NCBI GenBank assembly: GCA_036850595.1
Contig: CM072163.1
Coordinates: 17,694,639 to 17,758,638, forward strand
DNA: 64,000 nt
Reading direction: 5' to 3'
Source: Rhyacichthys aspro
Taxonomy: Eukaryota > Chordata > Actinopteri > Gobiiformes > Rhyacichthyidae
Shown: piece by piece, positions 43,741-56,165 of the stretch
Layout: the number at the start of each line of letters is the position of its first letter
How positions within the stretch are numbered: position 1 is the first letter of the stretch
Made by a program: the position numbers and the translations under genes
The notes under the pieces: generated by a model
The model's database searches: none
The model's input: the letters and a program-made list of their open reading frames with translations, nothing else
Told to the model about the DNA's origin: nothing

Positions 43741-46704
43741 GGCTATTAAACAAATGCTTTTATAGGTCAATTCTAGGTCATCCACTTTTTTAGTTTACAA
43801 CTGACAACGCCTATTTCTAACTTTTTTTTTTTTTTTTTTTGCAGTGATGACTAACCTATATGACACCCCACTTATTCAGGTAATTGACTGGAATTACATT
43901 TGATTCCTGTGTTATATTATTTTATGTGTGCTGTCATTGTGTTGTAGTCATAGACAAATTATCAGTCATAGAATAATCTCAATCAAAGTTTTATAACAAA
44001 AACACGTTTATAGAGGATTTAACATGTTGTGCATGGTGTGTTACCATGAATAGGGCTCTCATTGTTTCTAATATGATTGCATTACAGAGAAGAATGTTCA
44101 TAAGTTGTGATCTCATGGTTGTTTTGGGGGCAAAGCAATATTGAAAAAAACACTTTATATAGTAACATTTTTAAAATAATATTTTGCAACTATGGACCTT
44201 GTATGTACAGCATCAAACAATCTATGCATGGCCTTGCTTTTTCAAACACATAAAAGATTCAATCTCAGGAAAAATATGAACTATTATAATCATTAACCCT
44301 GCAGTCTCACTTCCCCCTCAAAGCATTGTTGATCGATTGTATTATTTTGTACCATAATGGAATAACAAGAACAACATATGTTCAACAACGCTGTAATGTG
44401 TAGACCTTGAAAGATGGAATGAAATTTGAGAGAGATGGTAGAGATGATTTTCATATTGCATTAAACTGCTTAGATGTACATTTCTCACTGGATGGCCAAT
44501 ACCAGTGCTAGAGAGTAGATGGACAAACAACCATCTCATACTTGCTCAACAATCTCATACAAGTATATTAGATATAACTAATTTTGGCGCATACTCATAG
44601 GACTGTGATTGTACATGCCCAGATCCTAAGAAAATACTGTTGAGTGAAGCCCAATTATCACGAAAAAGTTACAGTTAAACTTCGACTTAGTTTTTGTTTA
44701 CAAGGGTATCACCACATGTTGTTGGCTTGAATATTAATTGCACATGCTGGCACTGTGCTGCGCTTTGAAATGAGACTACAGGAGAGTTCCTTTTGGTTCG
44801 GCCCTAGTCAAGGAATTGATGTGTTCATTATAAAGCTGATTAGCTGCTATGGGTGGGGAGCCCAGGGCGGAAAAATCCATTTAGGCTCCTTTGCTTTCAT
44901 ACTCTCTTCCCACTCTCGTCTTTCCGTCTGCATTTCTGTCCTACAACAGTTGTTCATTGGTCGCAGGTCGAACTTGGTAAGGCTGCCAGCCAAATGTACA
45001 AAATAATCTTTCCAAGCTTTATTTTTTGATTGTGTCGATGGGAATAAAATGGGCTGAGCTGTGTCGGAAGGAAAGTCACTCTTCAAATAGCAATATGGTG
45101 GCTTAGCAGCGACCGGACTCTTCTGTCGGGGCCGAAGAATTATGTTGTTATTTTTTATTTTTTTTAAAGAAAGCTTATAGGTTCGTGCTCTGGGATTTAA
45201 CACAGGGATTAGCAGGAGGCCAGGGTCTGTGAAGCACGGTTTGTCATTGTTTTCATATCGATGTAAAAAAAAGGACACTTGTATTAGAGTCTTTGTGCAA
45301 ATTTGTTTAAGTTGTGAAACAGTGTTCCAGTTCAGATCTTTTTGCTTCAGGGCTTAAATAAATCATCAATAAGAGGCAGCAGGATGGCAATGAGACTAAT
45401 AATGGACAAATGAGGGGTCTAATTCAGTTAGATTCACTCTTGAGTTGTTTTTAGAGAAGTGGAATTACCTTGAGCCGCTCTATCCAAACCAAACCGTCTG
45501 CTTTAATCATCAATAACATATTTGTAAAAAAAAAAAAAAAAAAAGACTGTCCAGAAGTTGGTGAAAATTATGTGCATGTGGGGGTATTTTGTTTCCATTC
45601 TATAGAGTTTATCAATTCCACCAGTGGCCACTTGAGGTACTACAACAAGAAATTAATGTGTTAACAGTAAATAAAAAAGGAATTAGGAAACACTAGTTGA
45701 AACATCCTAAGCTTACAGTATATATTGGTGACTGGGGCTTCTGTTTTGTTGTTTGTATTATGCAGTTGTCTTAATAAATAGTATGTGACTATTTTTGGAT
45801 CATGGCTGCTTATGAAAACTGCATAGAGGACCACTTACTCTGTTCACTCTGACACCAATTCCCCAGGGGCCTTTTACTGCAACTGGAAAATCCCATGTGG
45901 CCTAGAAAAGATATTCAGTATTTTCCTGCATGACACATAACAAAACACTTCTGCTATTTTATATTTAATTTATATATATATATTTTAATTGTCTTTTATA
46001 TATTCTGGTTAAAAAGCAAATTTAGGCACAAAAGCTGGACTAAGCATTCTCTATGGGCTTTAGCATTGAACAATTTTGCAGACTTGACCATGACCTTTGA
46101 CCTGGTGCATTCATGTGTCCAGAAGAAGAATGGCACCAGATTTAATCATATGTTTTTAAATGTATTAACAAATGCTGTGAGGCTACAATGACCTTCACCT
46201 TTGCCTGGATTTCTTCCTTGAGCCCCAGTGTGTTCCTAACCAGACCTCTGTAGACTGAGGGAGGCCCTGCTCCGGTGCACTGTCTGTGGTTGATGCATGA
46301 GAAAACACAAAGGGCACAGACAGCGCCACAACAAAGAAAACCAGAAACCACACTTCATGAACATTGTGGGCTCTTTTCTGTCAGCTGGTGCCACTTTAAC
46401 TAAGTGTTACTGTGGAAACAAAGGTCACGTTTCGCTGATGGAGGTTAAGCCCTGTGGCGAAGTGAAGAAACGGCATAGTGAATGTTCTGCATTTTTACTT
46501 TTGGGTCCTTTCCACAAGTGCATTATTTTAGCTGTTTTCATATTATATTTTATATCATATAAATCTCTTTTTTTTTACCCCAACATCAGCTCTGAGCAGT
46601 TCATGTTGAGCAGGCAGCAATACAATTTGAAACTACCAAAAACTGCGCAATTCTTATAAACAAAATGATATAAACAAAATGATTCTTGCAAATGACAACT
46701 GACT

Positions 46705-46900
46705 TATTACATGTATGTGCTGTCAGTGAATGGGTAGAGAACGTTAATGAGTGGCGTAATATTTAGCTGCTCTATTTATACAAGCATTTAATCTGTCCCA
46801 GCTAAATGCTAACAACATAAGCTATAATAAGCCATCTGATGCTACAGACTATGTTACGTACTTATCACCCAGAGTTATATATGCATGGTTTTAGGACCTG
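46705..46900. repeat. Interspersed repeat family, copy 2
   Basis: Contains gtcagtgaatgggtagagaa, atatttagctgctctattta, then tacaagcatttaatc and cccagagttatat. The order matches copy 1 and the reverse complement of copy 3. Confidence 0.5.
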
Positions 46901-49152
46901 TGCTTCCTCATCAAAGACTGCTCAACGACATCAATATTGTATGACACCCACCTTGGCATCAGCACAGAAAGGCATTCAGACTTTTTTTTAAACACTTACA
47001 TACATCAAATGGTAATGCATTTGTTTTTTTGTTTTTGTAGTTTGAGGCCTGTAATAGAAATATGTGAGTCGTAAGGAAAAAAAAAAGAAAAAAAAAGTTT
47101 GAAAAGGAAGTATATCTTTAAAGTTATTAGCATACCATGTGAATTGTCTACCCACAAATGAATAGCCTGACATTCATTACTAACTAACATGTATTCATAT
47201 TAATAAGGTAACACACACACATACAGCTTGAGGACTATGCAAAAATGATTAATGGGTATAGCTTTTTAGCATTTTTATTTATCTGCTCATCTGTTTATGG
47301 CAAACAACACAACAGCCAACTTATATAAGTAGAACTTGAGTCCAGAGTTGTCTAATTTAGTGTTTCAATAAGAAATTCTACCACTTTTGTTGTTGTAGCA
47401 TTGATTATACAATGCTTTTATGGTTAGATATTGCAGTGTAATAATATATATATATTTAATGCTGAGTAAATACACCAATTGTATTATGCTAGTATGTTTC
47501 CACAAGAAGTTGTATTTTTCCTCAGTCAATAAACCAATATTGCAGAGAAAGATACTGTGATAATTTCTGCAAATCACTAAATATACTGTTTACTCGCTGC
47601 AACACGGAGCATTTCTAAAGCAGCTGGTGATGAAAAACTGTAGCTTCAGCGCCTGTTAGTGTTTTCAACAGAGAGGCTTCTAAGTTATTGCATACTCTGG
47701 TGTTGACAGCGACTTCAACAAACTTTTTCCTTCCTCTTTCTCAGAACACCCCGGGGAGCAGACGGCTTATTTGTGTTTACTCCGCTTATAGTAAATCGAG
47801 AAGACGTCGCGCGCAGTCACGTCCGCATCTCCGAGTGCTCCGTCATCTGCAGCCTCCTCTTCACGGCTCTGGAGCTGCACTTGCCCTTCAAAATCCTCTC
47901 TCTGCTCAGCCCACATCTTTGTGCTCTTTGCAACTCCAGCACTCTGACACTTTGTGGCCAACAGCCGTGTCAATTGAGCTTCTGAGTGGCCTCCTCAGAG
48001 ATAAATGGGCAAAGCGCTGACCACTTTATTTCCTCTGTACTGTAATAATGACGCCATAGTAGTTCAAGTGCCTTTGTGTGACTGGAACCAATCGTGATAA
48101 TTAATCATTTCCATACTGTTGTTTGTAATTAATGCATCAATTGAATTCCTCTGCGTTCTTCCGTATTTCAAGTGTATAAAGAGTCTCAGCAGGGCTTTAA
48201 TATGCACCTTAACGCCTTACTTACATAATGTCATTTGTCTACTGTTAGTGGCTCCATTAAGTTTTATTGTCCCTGTGTGTGTTGTTTACTTATTTAATAT
48301 TGAAAGCAAGATTTCACTGACATTTTGCAATAGATTTATTTAAAAATACATGTAGGTTTTAATTAAAATTCCTTATTATCTACACAGGTAAGAAGAAGAA
48401 CACATTGCCTTGATGCACTCACTCCCATCGTGCTTTGAAAGCCAATGAGCAAATGATGTGTCTGTTTAAATTGGATGAAATTAATTTTTATCTGTGGGAA
48501 AACATGTCCTAAAGAAATTAAACAAGTAAATTAAACAAAACATGTTTTTCATAACACATATTAGTCAAAATTAGTCATTTTCTTAAATAATTACCAGGCT
48601 CCATGTTTTGAGGTAATAAGTGGCTTCAGGAAAAACAAAGAAATTTAGCTCAAGTCATGCTTTCTTATGTTGTTCCCATAGACAATAAATAATGCTACTG
48701 TAACAAAAAAAAAAGTGAAAATGGAACTGTTAAGATTAAAATAAAGGCAGAAGTGACCCATATTTAGTTCCAGTTGAGGTGGTGCAAAGCAATATAGCTC
48801 TACAAATAGAAACCTGTGTCAACGAGCTGACACGTCTCTGCTGTTTTTGTTTTTTTATTGTGTACATTTGGAGGGCACACAAGAGCTGCAGAATAACCGG
48901 TTAAACATTGACCACATACGATTTCCCATCAGCCCCTCGGTCCATTATTTGACTGTGTATTCAGTCCCTCTGACATCTGCAGGCCTTGATACAGTGCATC
49001 TCTGGCTCATGTACTGATTCCTTCCACAGATCACTTCACAGCACACTTAACACACTCTGAACCGTATTCGTCTTCTTTTCCTCCACTTTCTGACCCAAAT
49101 ATCACTGTGATGTATCAGATTTGTCTGACTACACTCCACTGTTCTGAGCCCA

Positions 49153-49174
49153 GTGTGTGTGTGTGTGTGTGTGT
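49153..49174 (+). repeat. (GT)n microsatellite
   Basis: Eleven uninterrupted GT units. Confidence 0.9.
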
Positions 49175-49769
49175 GACCTGTGATAACACCATTCAACCTG
49201 TCCAAAGCCGCTGGGAAAACCCCACTTTTCCCTTCAACACCTGTCTTACCGTGTGTTTATTTACTTTTAAGGTATCTGGTGAGACACGTGCCACACAACA
49301 CACAGAGTCTGGCCAGTGTTTATTGTCACAGACCTAATTGTTCCTGTAGGTTTTCCCTGCTACTACACAGAACATACCAGCTTCCTCTTTCTTTTCCAAA
49401 TGATAATGACACATTTAAAGAGACAATATGCACTTCTTTTACACTAGAATTCAGGGGTGGTAAACTCTTACACTACATTAGTAAGTCTTTGCATTGTTTT
49501 GACAGGACACTAAAATACTACATTGGGAAACACTAAATTTTGCATGAAAAAGCTCAATGTATGTTTAAAGGTAGTAGTTTACAGTTGTATGTTGAGTGCT
49601 GTGTTATTTATCATTTACAAATGGAGCTGCAATGTTAAGCCTTTCATATATTTGCAATATTTTGGGTAATATGTAGTTGTATAATGCCTTTGTCGAGAAT
49701 AGCATTTTATCTTAATGTAGGTTTAGCTGCTTTAGCAAAGTATATGCTAATCGTCATTTTGATGATGTA

Positions 49770-49965
49770 CTGTATAACTCTGGGATGTTATTTGGTGTTG
49801 TGTAGAAGCAGCACATAACAAAGACCAACGACCTATAAACACAATAAATTAGTAGTTTGCAGCCTTTAGCTAAAAAATTTGAGCAGCTAAATATCGGGCC
49901 ACTGTGTAATGTTCTCTACCCTCTCACTGATGGCACACACATTGTCATTTGGTTACCATTCACCA
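49770..49965 (-). repeat. Interspersed repeat family, copy 3 (reverse orientation)
   Basis: Read on the minus strand it gives atcagtgagagggtagagaa, atatttagctgctcaaa and cccagagttatac, matching copy 2. Confidence 0.5.
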
Positions 49966-52900
49966 AAATCAACTTCTTAATGCAGACATTGTCAATACGT
50001 GCACATAGTTCATGTTGTTAACAAACATATTTATATATTATATCACATATTTTTATTGTTCTGATATATATGAATATATGATATGTATATTACATGTAAT
50101 TGCTTTAACACACTGGAGAAATCAAAAATTTATTCTTAGCCAAAATGTGAAAAATGGGATGTGAAAGTTCCCTTGGAGTTGCCTGCCTGTGTTTTTCCAA
50201 ATGCTAAATAGTTTGTGACTCATTGCAGAAGCTGGTTGTCCTGCAGTGATGAAATATGACCTGGTGCAACACCAATAGCTGCTCAAACAGCATTTTAGAA
50301 AACCCCTTATGTCACTGTGTGAATCTGTGCTCACAATGGAACACACAGACTTACGTCAGACCCAGTCTCAGACAAGTTGGGTTTTGTGGTTTAGAGAAGA
50401 AACCTCAGAATTTATAAAGCCTTAAGCAACATGTCAGCATTTTTAACCACGCTGATTTGTTGGAAATGACACTTAATAGGAACGTTTAATATTAACACGT
50501 GGTTATGGGAAAATACCCATAAATAGTATTAGTTTTGGTTTCATACAGTAGTAGTAACAAATGAAGTAACAAACTATATTTCATATTTTTTTTAGTCTGG
50601 ACATATACACAAACTGATATCTAAAAATGAGCAAACTTTATTTATCCTTTATATCAACTGACAACATGGATCACAACAAAACTGGCCAATGTGGCAATTT
50701 GTTCAGCATGAACTATACTGTCATGATGGATTTTCTCACAAAACACCATTATTTCTCTGTTACACTTCAGTGTTTTAGGAAGAGTGGCCTAACCTGCACA
50801 GAACCATCTGGGAAGGATACCTAAGTAGAAGAAGACACTTTCACATAGGTTACTGGTGCTCATATGATGTAGCAGGAGTACTATGAAGAGGAAACAACTA
50901 ACCACTGATTACACTTCACTGCTACTCTTTCTCTTCTTTCAATAAAGACAACAAGGTCTGCAAAAACAGTTTCTGTAGCTGTCTTAACGCTTATGTCAGT
51001 TGGTGTCTAACCACACGTTGCTTGCTTTTGCCACTATCGTCTGTTGTCAGCACATGGTTCAAAGGTACCATGATTAAGCTACAGAAAAAGTACAATCTCA
51101 AAGGAAAAGTTGTAAAGACATTAATTGCTTTTCAGTGTGTTTTTGTAAATGGGTCACAAAAGCCTTGACCTTGAAAAATAATCGCCTGAGATCTAGGTCT
51201 GTGGCCTGTGGACAGAATTCTGAGCAGAAAAGTAGCCAAGTCATTCCAGGAAAATGCAAATTCATATAAAAAGACTTATTCTCATGCATCAGACCTTGTG
51301 CACAATCTCATGCTGTCCTTGTGCACAATAATGAACAACACTGCACTGACGTTTTACGCTACCGCAGGTCAGGGTTCCAAGGAGGTCTGCAGATGTCAAC
51401 AAGCAATATGTCTCCATTGTATGTGTGCAATAAACGAGTGCTGCTGAATAGTTTGGCAAAAAAAAAAATGATTGAGTTGAAACTTTGCACAACATTTGTC
51501 CTTGATCAAGAGTAAAGCAAAAACAGAAACAATTCAATGAGATCGGTACAAAGATGAGACAACAAAAAGGGGTTAAATAGCTTTTAAGTAGTGTAGCAAC
51601 TCAGGCTGAGACAAAACCCCCGAACACAGAGAGGTGAAAATGCCCGGAGTGTTTTACATACATTAGTTACATCAAACAAGCTCTTTGTTCACCTATGAGT
51701 CATTATTGCCTCAAACTCTTCTTTCTGAAATGAAAGAAGTGTAAAATGAGGGATGAATACCTGCGCTTCATCCTTCAACTGAGCACCTATTGATCTTTTA
51801 CATCCCTAAATGTGCTTTTTTTCCTGCTACAGTGGTCTGCAGAGGACAGGTATCTGTGTTAAATAAACCCACAGAGGATTTTTATTGCGGTGTATCTCCA
51901 TCTATATGGCTGTACAAACAAATGGTTAATGTTTGAATAAGCATGAGGCATTAGCAGTCTTAAAGCAGGCTTGAGCAAGTTTGAATCAGGGGACGATAGG
52001 TTTATATCATATTATGGTTCATTATGAGTCACTTGGACACACATGAAAATGCTCTTTTAGACATTGTCTTTTTTTATGACTGCCATAATTAATGTCAGTC
52101 CTCACCATACATAACAAATATTTATGAATTTTATGAATTTTTAACCCGTTAAACCCCAGTTTTAGCAATTAAAGTCTGTATTTGTGTTTTTATTTTTTAA
52201 ATGTTTTGTGCAAAGTCACTTGTGAATAAATGTCTGCACCAGGGTCCCTAGGACACACATATAAATATGTTATTTAATGGTTGCTATGGAAACATTAAGG
52301 GATTTCAACAACAGGGAATTAAAGAAAAACACCCAAAAAGAAACCACATTGTAATGGTGGTCTATTGAAAAAAACTTTATTTAGAATGGGAGTCAATGAC
52401 ACAAAAAAAAGCTGAATGGACACATGTGGCACTATTTAGACTTAAAGTAAATAAATAAATAAGTAAAAAACGCGAGTGTGAATTGTTCTTCAGTGTATGC
52501 CCCCAATTATCTGGCAATTTTCCATGGGGTTTTCTGCCAAATGCCTAAAACAAGTAGGAAAGGCTCCAGTCCCCTTTGACCCAAAAAGCAGCAGAAATGA
52601 ATGAATTCATGCACTTTCAAAATAAGTGAAATGTAAATGCAAATGATGTGATGAAATTTTATCTGAGACTCAAAGTTACAGGATTTCGTCATATTATATG
52701 GAAACAACTCACTGATAACAAATAGGATGTAAAGTAGAAGGAGTTTCATGAGTTTTAAAACTACTGTATGTGGGAACCATACAGTAATTATTATGTGACC
52801 CAGTAGTGACTTTCAGCTCGCCTCAGTTACCCTTGGATTTTGCATAAAAACATAATTGGCTAACATAGCTGACTAAATTGTTCAGATTTGCGACTAGATT

Positions 52901-53399
52901 TGATGTATTACGCCTTTTCACTTTAAAAAGAACATTCATGCTGTGGCAGTGGCAATCTTCATATGATTTAATGACCGCACTTACACAGAACATCACTTGC
53001 ATTCATGCTGAGGAAAGGCCGACGGTTACCGGGGCAACTGTGTTAGCGGATATAATAAACTGCCGCAGCCTCTCCCTGTTAATAATAATAATCCCTATTA
53101 CAGGTGCTTGATGTTTGAGCGTCTAAATAAAAGGGGACGTGTCGTCTGACAGCAGGCGCCCTGATCCAACCAAACACTTGGGCAATCATCACGAGTGGGA
53201 GTGACCAGGAAAGCACACAGTGGAACAAGGAGAACCGCAAGTGTGTTTTTTAGCTTCAGTCACACACACTACAGCGCTCGTAGAGGTGTGACGAACAGAT
53301 GCAGACCAGAAGGAAGTGTTGGAGTTGCTCTAAGTTGTGTGTTTTTTTTTTTTGTTTCGTCACATTCACCTTAAAAGGCAGTAGAAAGCACCCCCTCCC

Positions 53400-53462
53400 T
53401 TGCTCACCACAGCAATATAAGAGTCACACTTCTTTTCACTTCCATTTGATGAAGCCTGAAGG
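53400..53462 (+). promoter_or_regulatory. Core promoter and non-coding first exon of the FFAR-like gene
   Basis: A TATA-like box (caatataagag, 53413-53423) lies about 40 bp before a donor, GAAGG followed by GTAAGG, at 53463. This donor pairs with a very strong acceptor (tttctttctctcttatcag) ending at 53910, just ahead of the receptor's leader. The short exon would hold an ATG at 53449. The transcription start is not visible and is inferred from TATA spacing. Confidence 0.45.
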
Positions 53463-53910
53463 GTAAGGAACTTATTTCAACTTTTTTTTGCTTGCATTGT
53501 TGTTGCCTTTCTTCTACACACAGGTGACTGGACTTGTCACGATTACTGAGTAGTTGTGGGAAGCCATGCCTTTGTTTGTGATGCTCCCTGTTGTAGTTAA
53601 GTCATTACGTTTATGATCACTTTGTGAATATTGCAGTGATAAAGGCATCAGTGTTGAGCATTTACTGAGAGTGTGCTTTTAAATGCACACTCACACCTCA
53701 TTAGGGGATAATTGAAGAGGACAACAACGCCTCTGTAAGGATATTAAGGCAGAACAAACACTTTAAATAGGAAAAGAGCGCTCTGTCTTCTTGTGTTTCT
53801 ACAAGCTGAATCCAATATGTGAAAAAGTATTGTCGTTGTGTCTAAATGAATGTGAGGTGGGTATACTGTGCTGCGCAGTGTGGTAATCTCTTTTCTTTCT
53901 CTCTTATCAG

Positions 53911-54159
53911 CAGAGCTCAAAGCCCTTGAGGAAACGATGAGCGTTGGTTTATCGGTGGGGACAGGAAAACCACGCTGTCTCGTCGGGTTTGTTCCAGGCC
54001 AGTGACCCAATAAGCGCCCCGTCTCCTGCGGCCGGCTTTGACTGACAGCTCAAACCTCCCCAGCGCCGTGGCGTTTCCATTCCCTCCAGAGTCAAGGACA
54101 TAATGTGACACGTCTCGCCTCGGTCTTCCTCGGGCTAAGTGACTTTGAGCGAGGCCACC
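53911..54159 (+). promoter_or_regulatory. 5' leader of the FFAR-like gene with upstream ORFs
   Basis: The leader exon begins after the acceptor ending at 53910 and runs into the receptor start codon. It contains a 22-codon upstream ORF (ATG 53937 to TGA 54003) and a minimal ATG-TGA pair at 54103. The putative first exon adds a third, whose reading crosses the splice junction (MKPEGRAQSP then stop). These could lower receptor translation (family-independent inference). Confidence 0.5.
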
Positions 54160-55200
54160 ATGCAGCAGTGCCACACCGGTCTGTGTTTGTCCGTCTATGT
54201 CATCACCTTCGTGCTGGGATTCCCCGCCAATATCCTGGCCTTTTACACCTTCTGCAAAAAGGTGAGGCAGAAGCCCACCCCCATTGACATCCTCCTCCTC
54301 AACCTGACCATCTCCGACCTGCTCTTTCTCCTTTTCCTACCCTTCAAGATGCAGGAGGTCATGAACAATATGATCTGGGACATGCCCTATCCACTTTGCC
54401 CACTCTCTGGATTCATTTTCTACATGACTATCTACAACAGTACTTTCTTTCTCACGGCGATCAGCGTGGAGCGATATCTCGGTGTGGCGTTCCCAATCCA
54501 GCATTCCCTAAAGCGCCGGCCCGGTTACGCCATCGCTGCTAGCATCTTCTTTTGGATTTTCTCTTTTATCCACTTAAGCATCGTCTTCATCATCCCTTTG
54601 ATTGGCACTGACTCACCGAGCACGCCCCTCAACTCTTCCAACACTTCAACAGTCCAAAACTCATCCATCTACATTTCCGATCACACGGCCGAAACCGAAA
54701 ACGAGGTTTGCTACCAAAACTTCACCGAAGCCCAGTTGCAAATCCTCCTCCCGGTACGACTTGAACTCTGCGTGGTCCTATTCTGCATCCCCTTCCTCAT
54801 TTCCAGTTACTGCTACATCAACTTCATTCGAATCCTGTCGAATTTGCAGCACATCGATCGGCGTCGGCGTCTTCGCGCAATCGGCATGGCTTTGGGCACT
54901 CTGGTGGTGTTCGCGTTATGTTTCGGGCCTTACAACGTCTCACACATCGTGGGCTACATCAAGTGGAAAAGCCCTGATTGGAGAGACAAGGCTTTGCTGT
55001 GCAGCACCTTCAACGCCTGCCTGGACCCTTTTATTTTTTACTTCTCCTCGTCGGCCATGCGGGGATCGGTGAGCAACGTGTTGGAAGGGGTTAAAAAGCG
55101 TTTGCCCGGGTGGATGTCCTGTCAGATGCTGCAAGTCGCGCAAGGGGGGGTTAACAAGACTGATAAGGAGCGCAAACAAGAGTCCAGCAATGCTATCTGA
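54160..55200 (+). CDS. ffar2/ffar3: Short-chain free fatty acid receptor, FFAR2/FFAR3-like class A GPCR
   Basis: This intronless frame encodes 346 residues with seven hydrophobic segments. It should be a plasma-membrane receptor for short-chain carboxylates coupling to Gi/Gq (family knowledge). Seen in the sequence are NLTISDLLFLLFLPF (TM2), C80 and C184 for the TM3-ECL2 disulfide, and ERYLGVAFP at 104-112 after TM3. LLPVRLEL carries R200 (TM5), H138 lies in TM4, CFGPYNVSH carries H262 (TM6), and R275 with CLDPFIFYFSSS sits at TM7. These correspond to the Arg and His residues of the human FFAR2 carboxylate pocket. ECL2 is long and has N-glycosylation sites (NSS, NTS, NSS, NFT). The start at 54160 is chosen for its GCCACCATG context. 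Subtype cannot be set by eye: length equals human FFAR3, while ERYLGVAFP is FFAR2-like. G+C exceeds the flanks. Confidence 0.93.
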   Translation: MQQCHTGLCLSVYVITFVLGFPANILAFYTFCKKVRQKPTPIDILLLNLTISDLLFLLFLPFKMQEVMNNMIWDMPYPLCPLSGFIFYMTIYNSTFFLTAISVERYLGVAFPIQHSLKRRPGYAIAASIFFWIFSFIHLSIVFIIPLIGTDSPSTPLNSSNTSTVQNSSIYISDHTAETENEVCYQNFTEAQLQILLPVRLELCVVLFCIPFLISSYCYINFIRILSNLQHIDRRRRLRAIGMALGTLVVFALCFGPYNVSHIVGYIKWKSPDWRDKALLCSTFNACLDPFIFYFSSSAMRGSVSNVLEGVKKRLPGWMSCQMLQVAQGGVNKTDKERKQESSNAI

Positions 55201-55784
55201 GCGGACTGAAAGGGAGCAGTAGGCAGCTGTCCTCATTAATTTATTGTTTCTTCAGCCCTGGCGGCAGGAAATGAATGCCATGTTTATGTTTTTACACCGG
55301 TCTTGCTTTTCTCTATTGTACAACCTGTCACTGTTTGTTGCCTCTATGACTGACTTCCTTCTTGGAAATGAAAGACACTTGTAGCAGGTTGAAGCGTGCA
55401 TATCCTGCAACAGATATGTCTTACAGAGTTTCATTTAGACTCACTTTCATCTCAGTGGGGCTACAAAGATGAACACTTGCTTTTTTTATCGAAGCAACAG
55501 CCATGCACGTCATCTCTGAGGATAAGAGATAAGACTCTGGACAGTTTATTATTGACTTGATCTTAATGTAGCATGTGGGATGGTGGAGACAGACTGCACA
55601 TTGTAATGTACACAGTGCATGCAGTAAAGCTGTAAAGTTGGCTTTTAATACAAAGTCTATGTATATAAGTATGTGTTGTTTTGTGTGATAAGACTGTATC
55701 TAAACAGTCTTACAGAGTGCAGTCTGATTTTTTTAAATGTGAAATATCAGAGAACGTACTGTTTTGAATTTGCCTTTAAGTTTG

Positions 55785-55860
55785 GGGTTAAAGGTGCAGT
55801 ATAGCAGAATTTGAAATGACCCCATTAGTCACAATAAAATGTAATATTGAAGTGACACAA
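55785..55860 (+). repeat. Repeat fragment ggttaaaggtgcagtat, copy 1
   Basis: ggttaaaggtgcagtatagc then agaatttgaaatgacccc is followed 300 bp later by a near-identical start, at about 56085. It is the end of a common fish element with ttaaaggtgcagt termini. Confidence 0.6.
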
Positions 55861-55944
55861 TGACAATGATATATTTAGATTGAATATGAGGGCTATAATA
55901 ATGCTTTTGTAATGCAATGTGATGTATTTCTACTTTATTAAAGC

Positions 55945-55950
55945 AATAAA
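55945..55950 (+). terminator. Candidate polyadenylation signal of the FFAR-like gene
   Basis: AATAAA within attaaagcaataaagctttt, about 750 bp after the stop. It is the best candidate seen downstream of the receptor. Confidence 0.4.
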
Positions 55951-56082
55951 GCTTTTGATACAAATTATATGTATTTGAGTGGTGAGACTTCCATTTGAAA
56001 TTTCCATTTAGATATAGGTTGAATCCCTGTTCAGAATTTGGATTTACATAAAAAGGCCTATTTGAATTTCTCATTGGGTTTA

Positions 56083-56165
56083 AGGTTAAAGGTGCAGTAT
56101 GGAAAAATTTGAGATAACCATATTAACCATAAATAATGATATATTTAAGTTTCAGAATATGTCAT
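56083..56165 (+). repeat. Repeat fragment ggttaaaggtgcagtat, copy 2
   Basis: ggttaaaggtgcagtatgga then aaaatttgagataacca matches copy 1 in the same orientation. Confidence 0.6.

Larger units (their letters stand above)
40613..53400. other. Gene-poor region upstream of the free-fatty-acid receptor gene
   Basis: Mostly A/T-rich unique sequence with interspersed fragments listed separately. More G+C-balanced intervals at about 42300-42680, 44860-45240, 47590-48060 and 52950-53250 lack convincing open frames. They could be conserved regulatory DNA (inference). The longest frame there (47688-48020, 110 codons) has a low-complexity S/R/L-rich translation and overlaps another open frame, so I do not call it. 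Confidence 0.4.
55201..55970 (+). other. 3' UTR of the FFAR-like gene
   Basis: A/T-rich sequence with attta words runs from the stop codon to an AATAAA at 55945. It includes the first of two adjacent repeat fragments at about 55785. Confidence 0.45.

Noticed and set aside
46297..46659. 120-codon frame with basic start (MRKHKGHRQRHNKEN)
   Set aside because: No family features, ordinary A/T-rich ending, and no promoter or splice support.
47688..48020. 110-codon frame in a G+C-richer island
   Set aside because: The translation is low-complexity S/R/L, a second frame overlaps it, and the splice sites are unconvincing. A conserved regulatory stretch is as likely.
54139..54159. Seven extra N-terminal codons for the FFAR-like receptor
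   Set aside because: They start at GTG, not ATG. The ATG at 54160 has a strong Kozak context and gives a normal N-terminus for the family.
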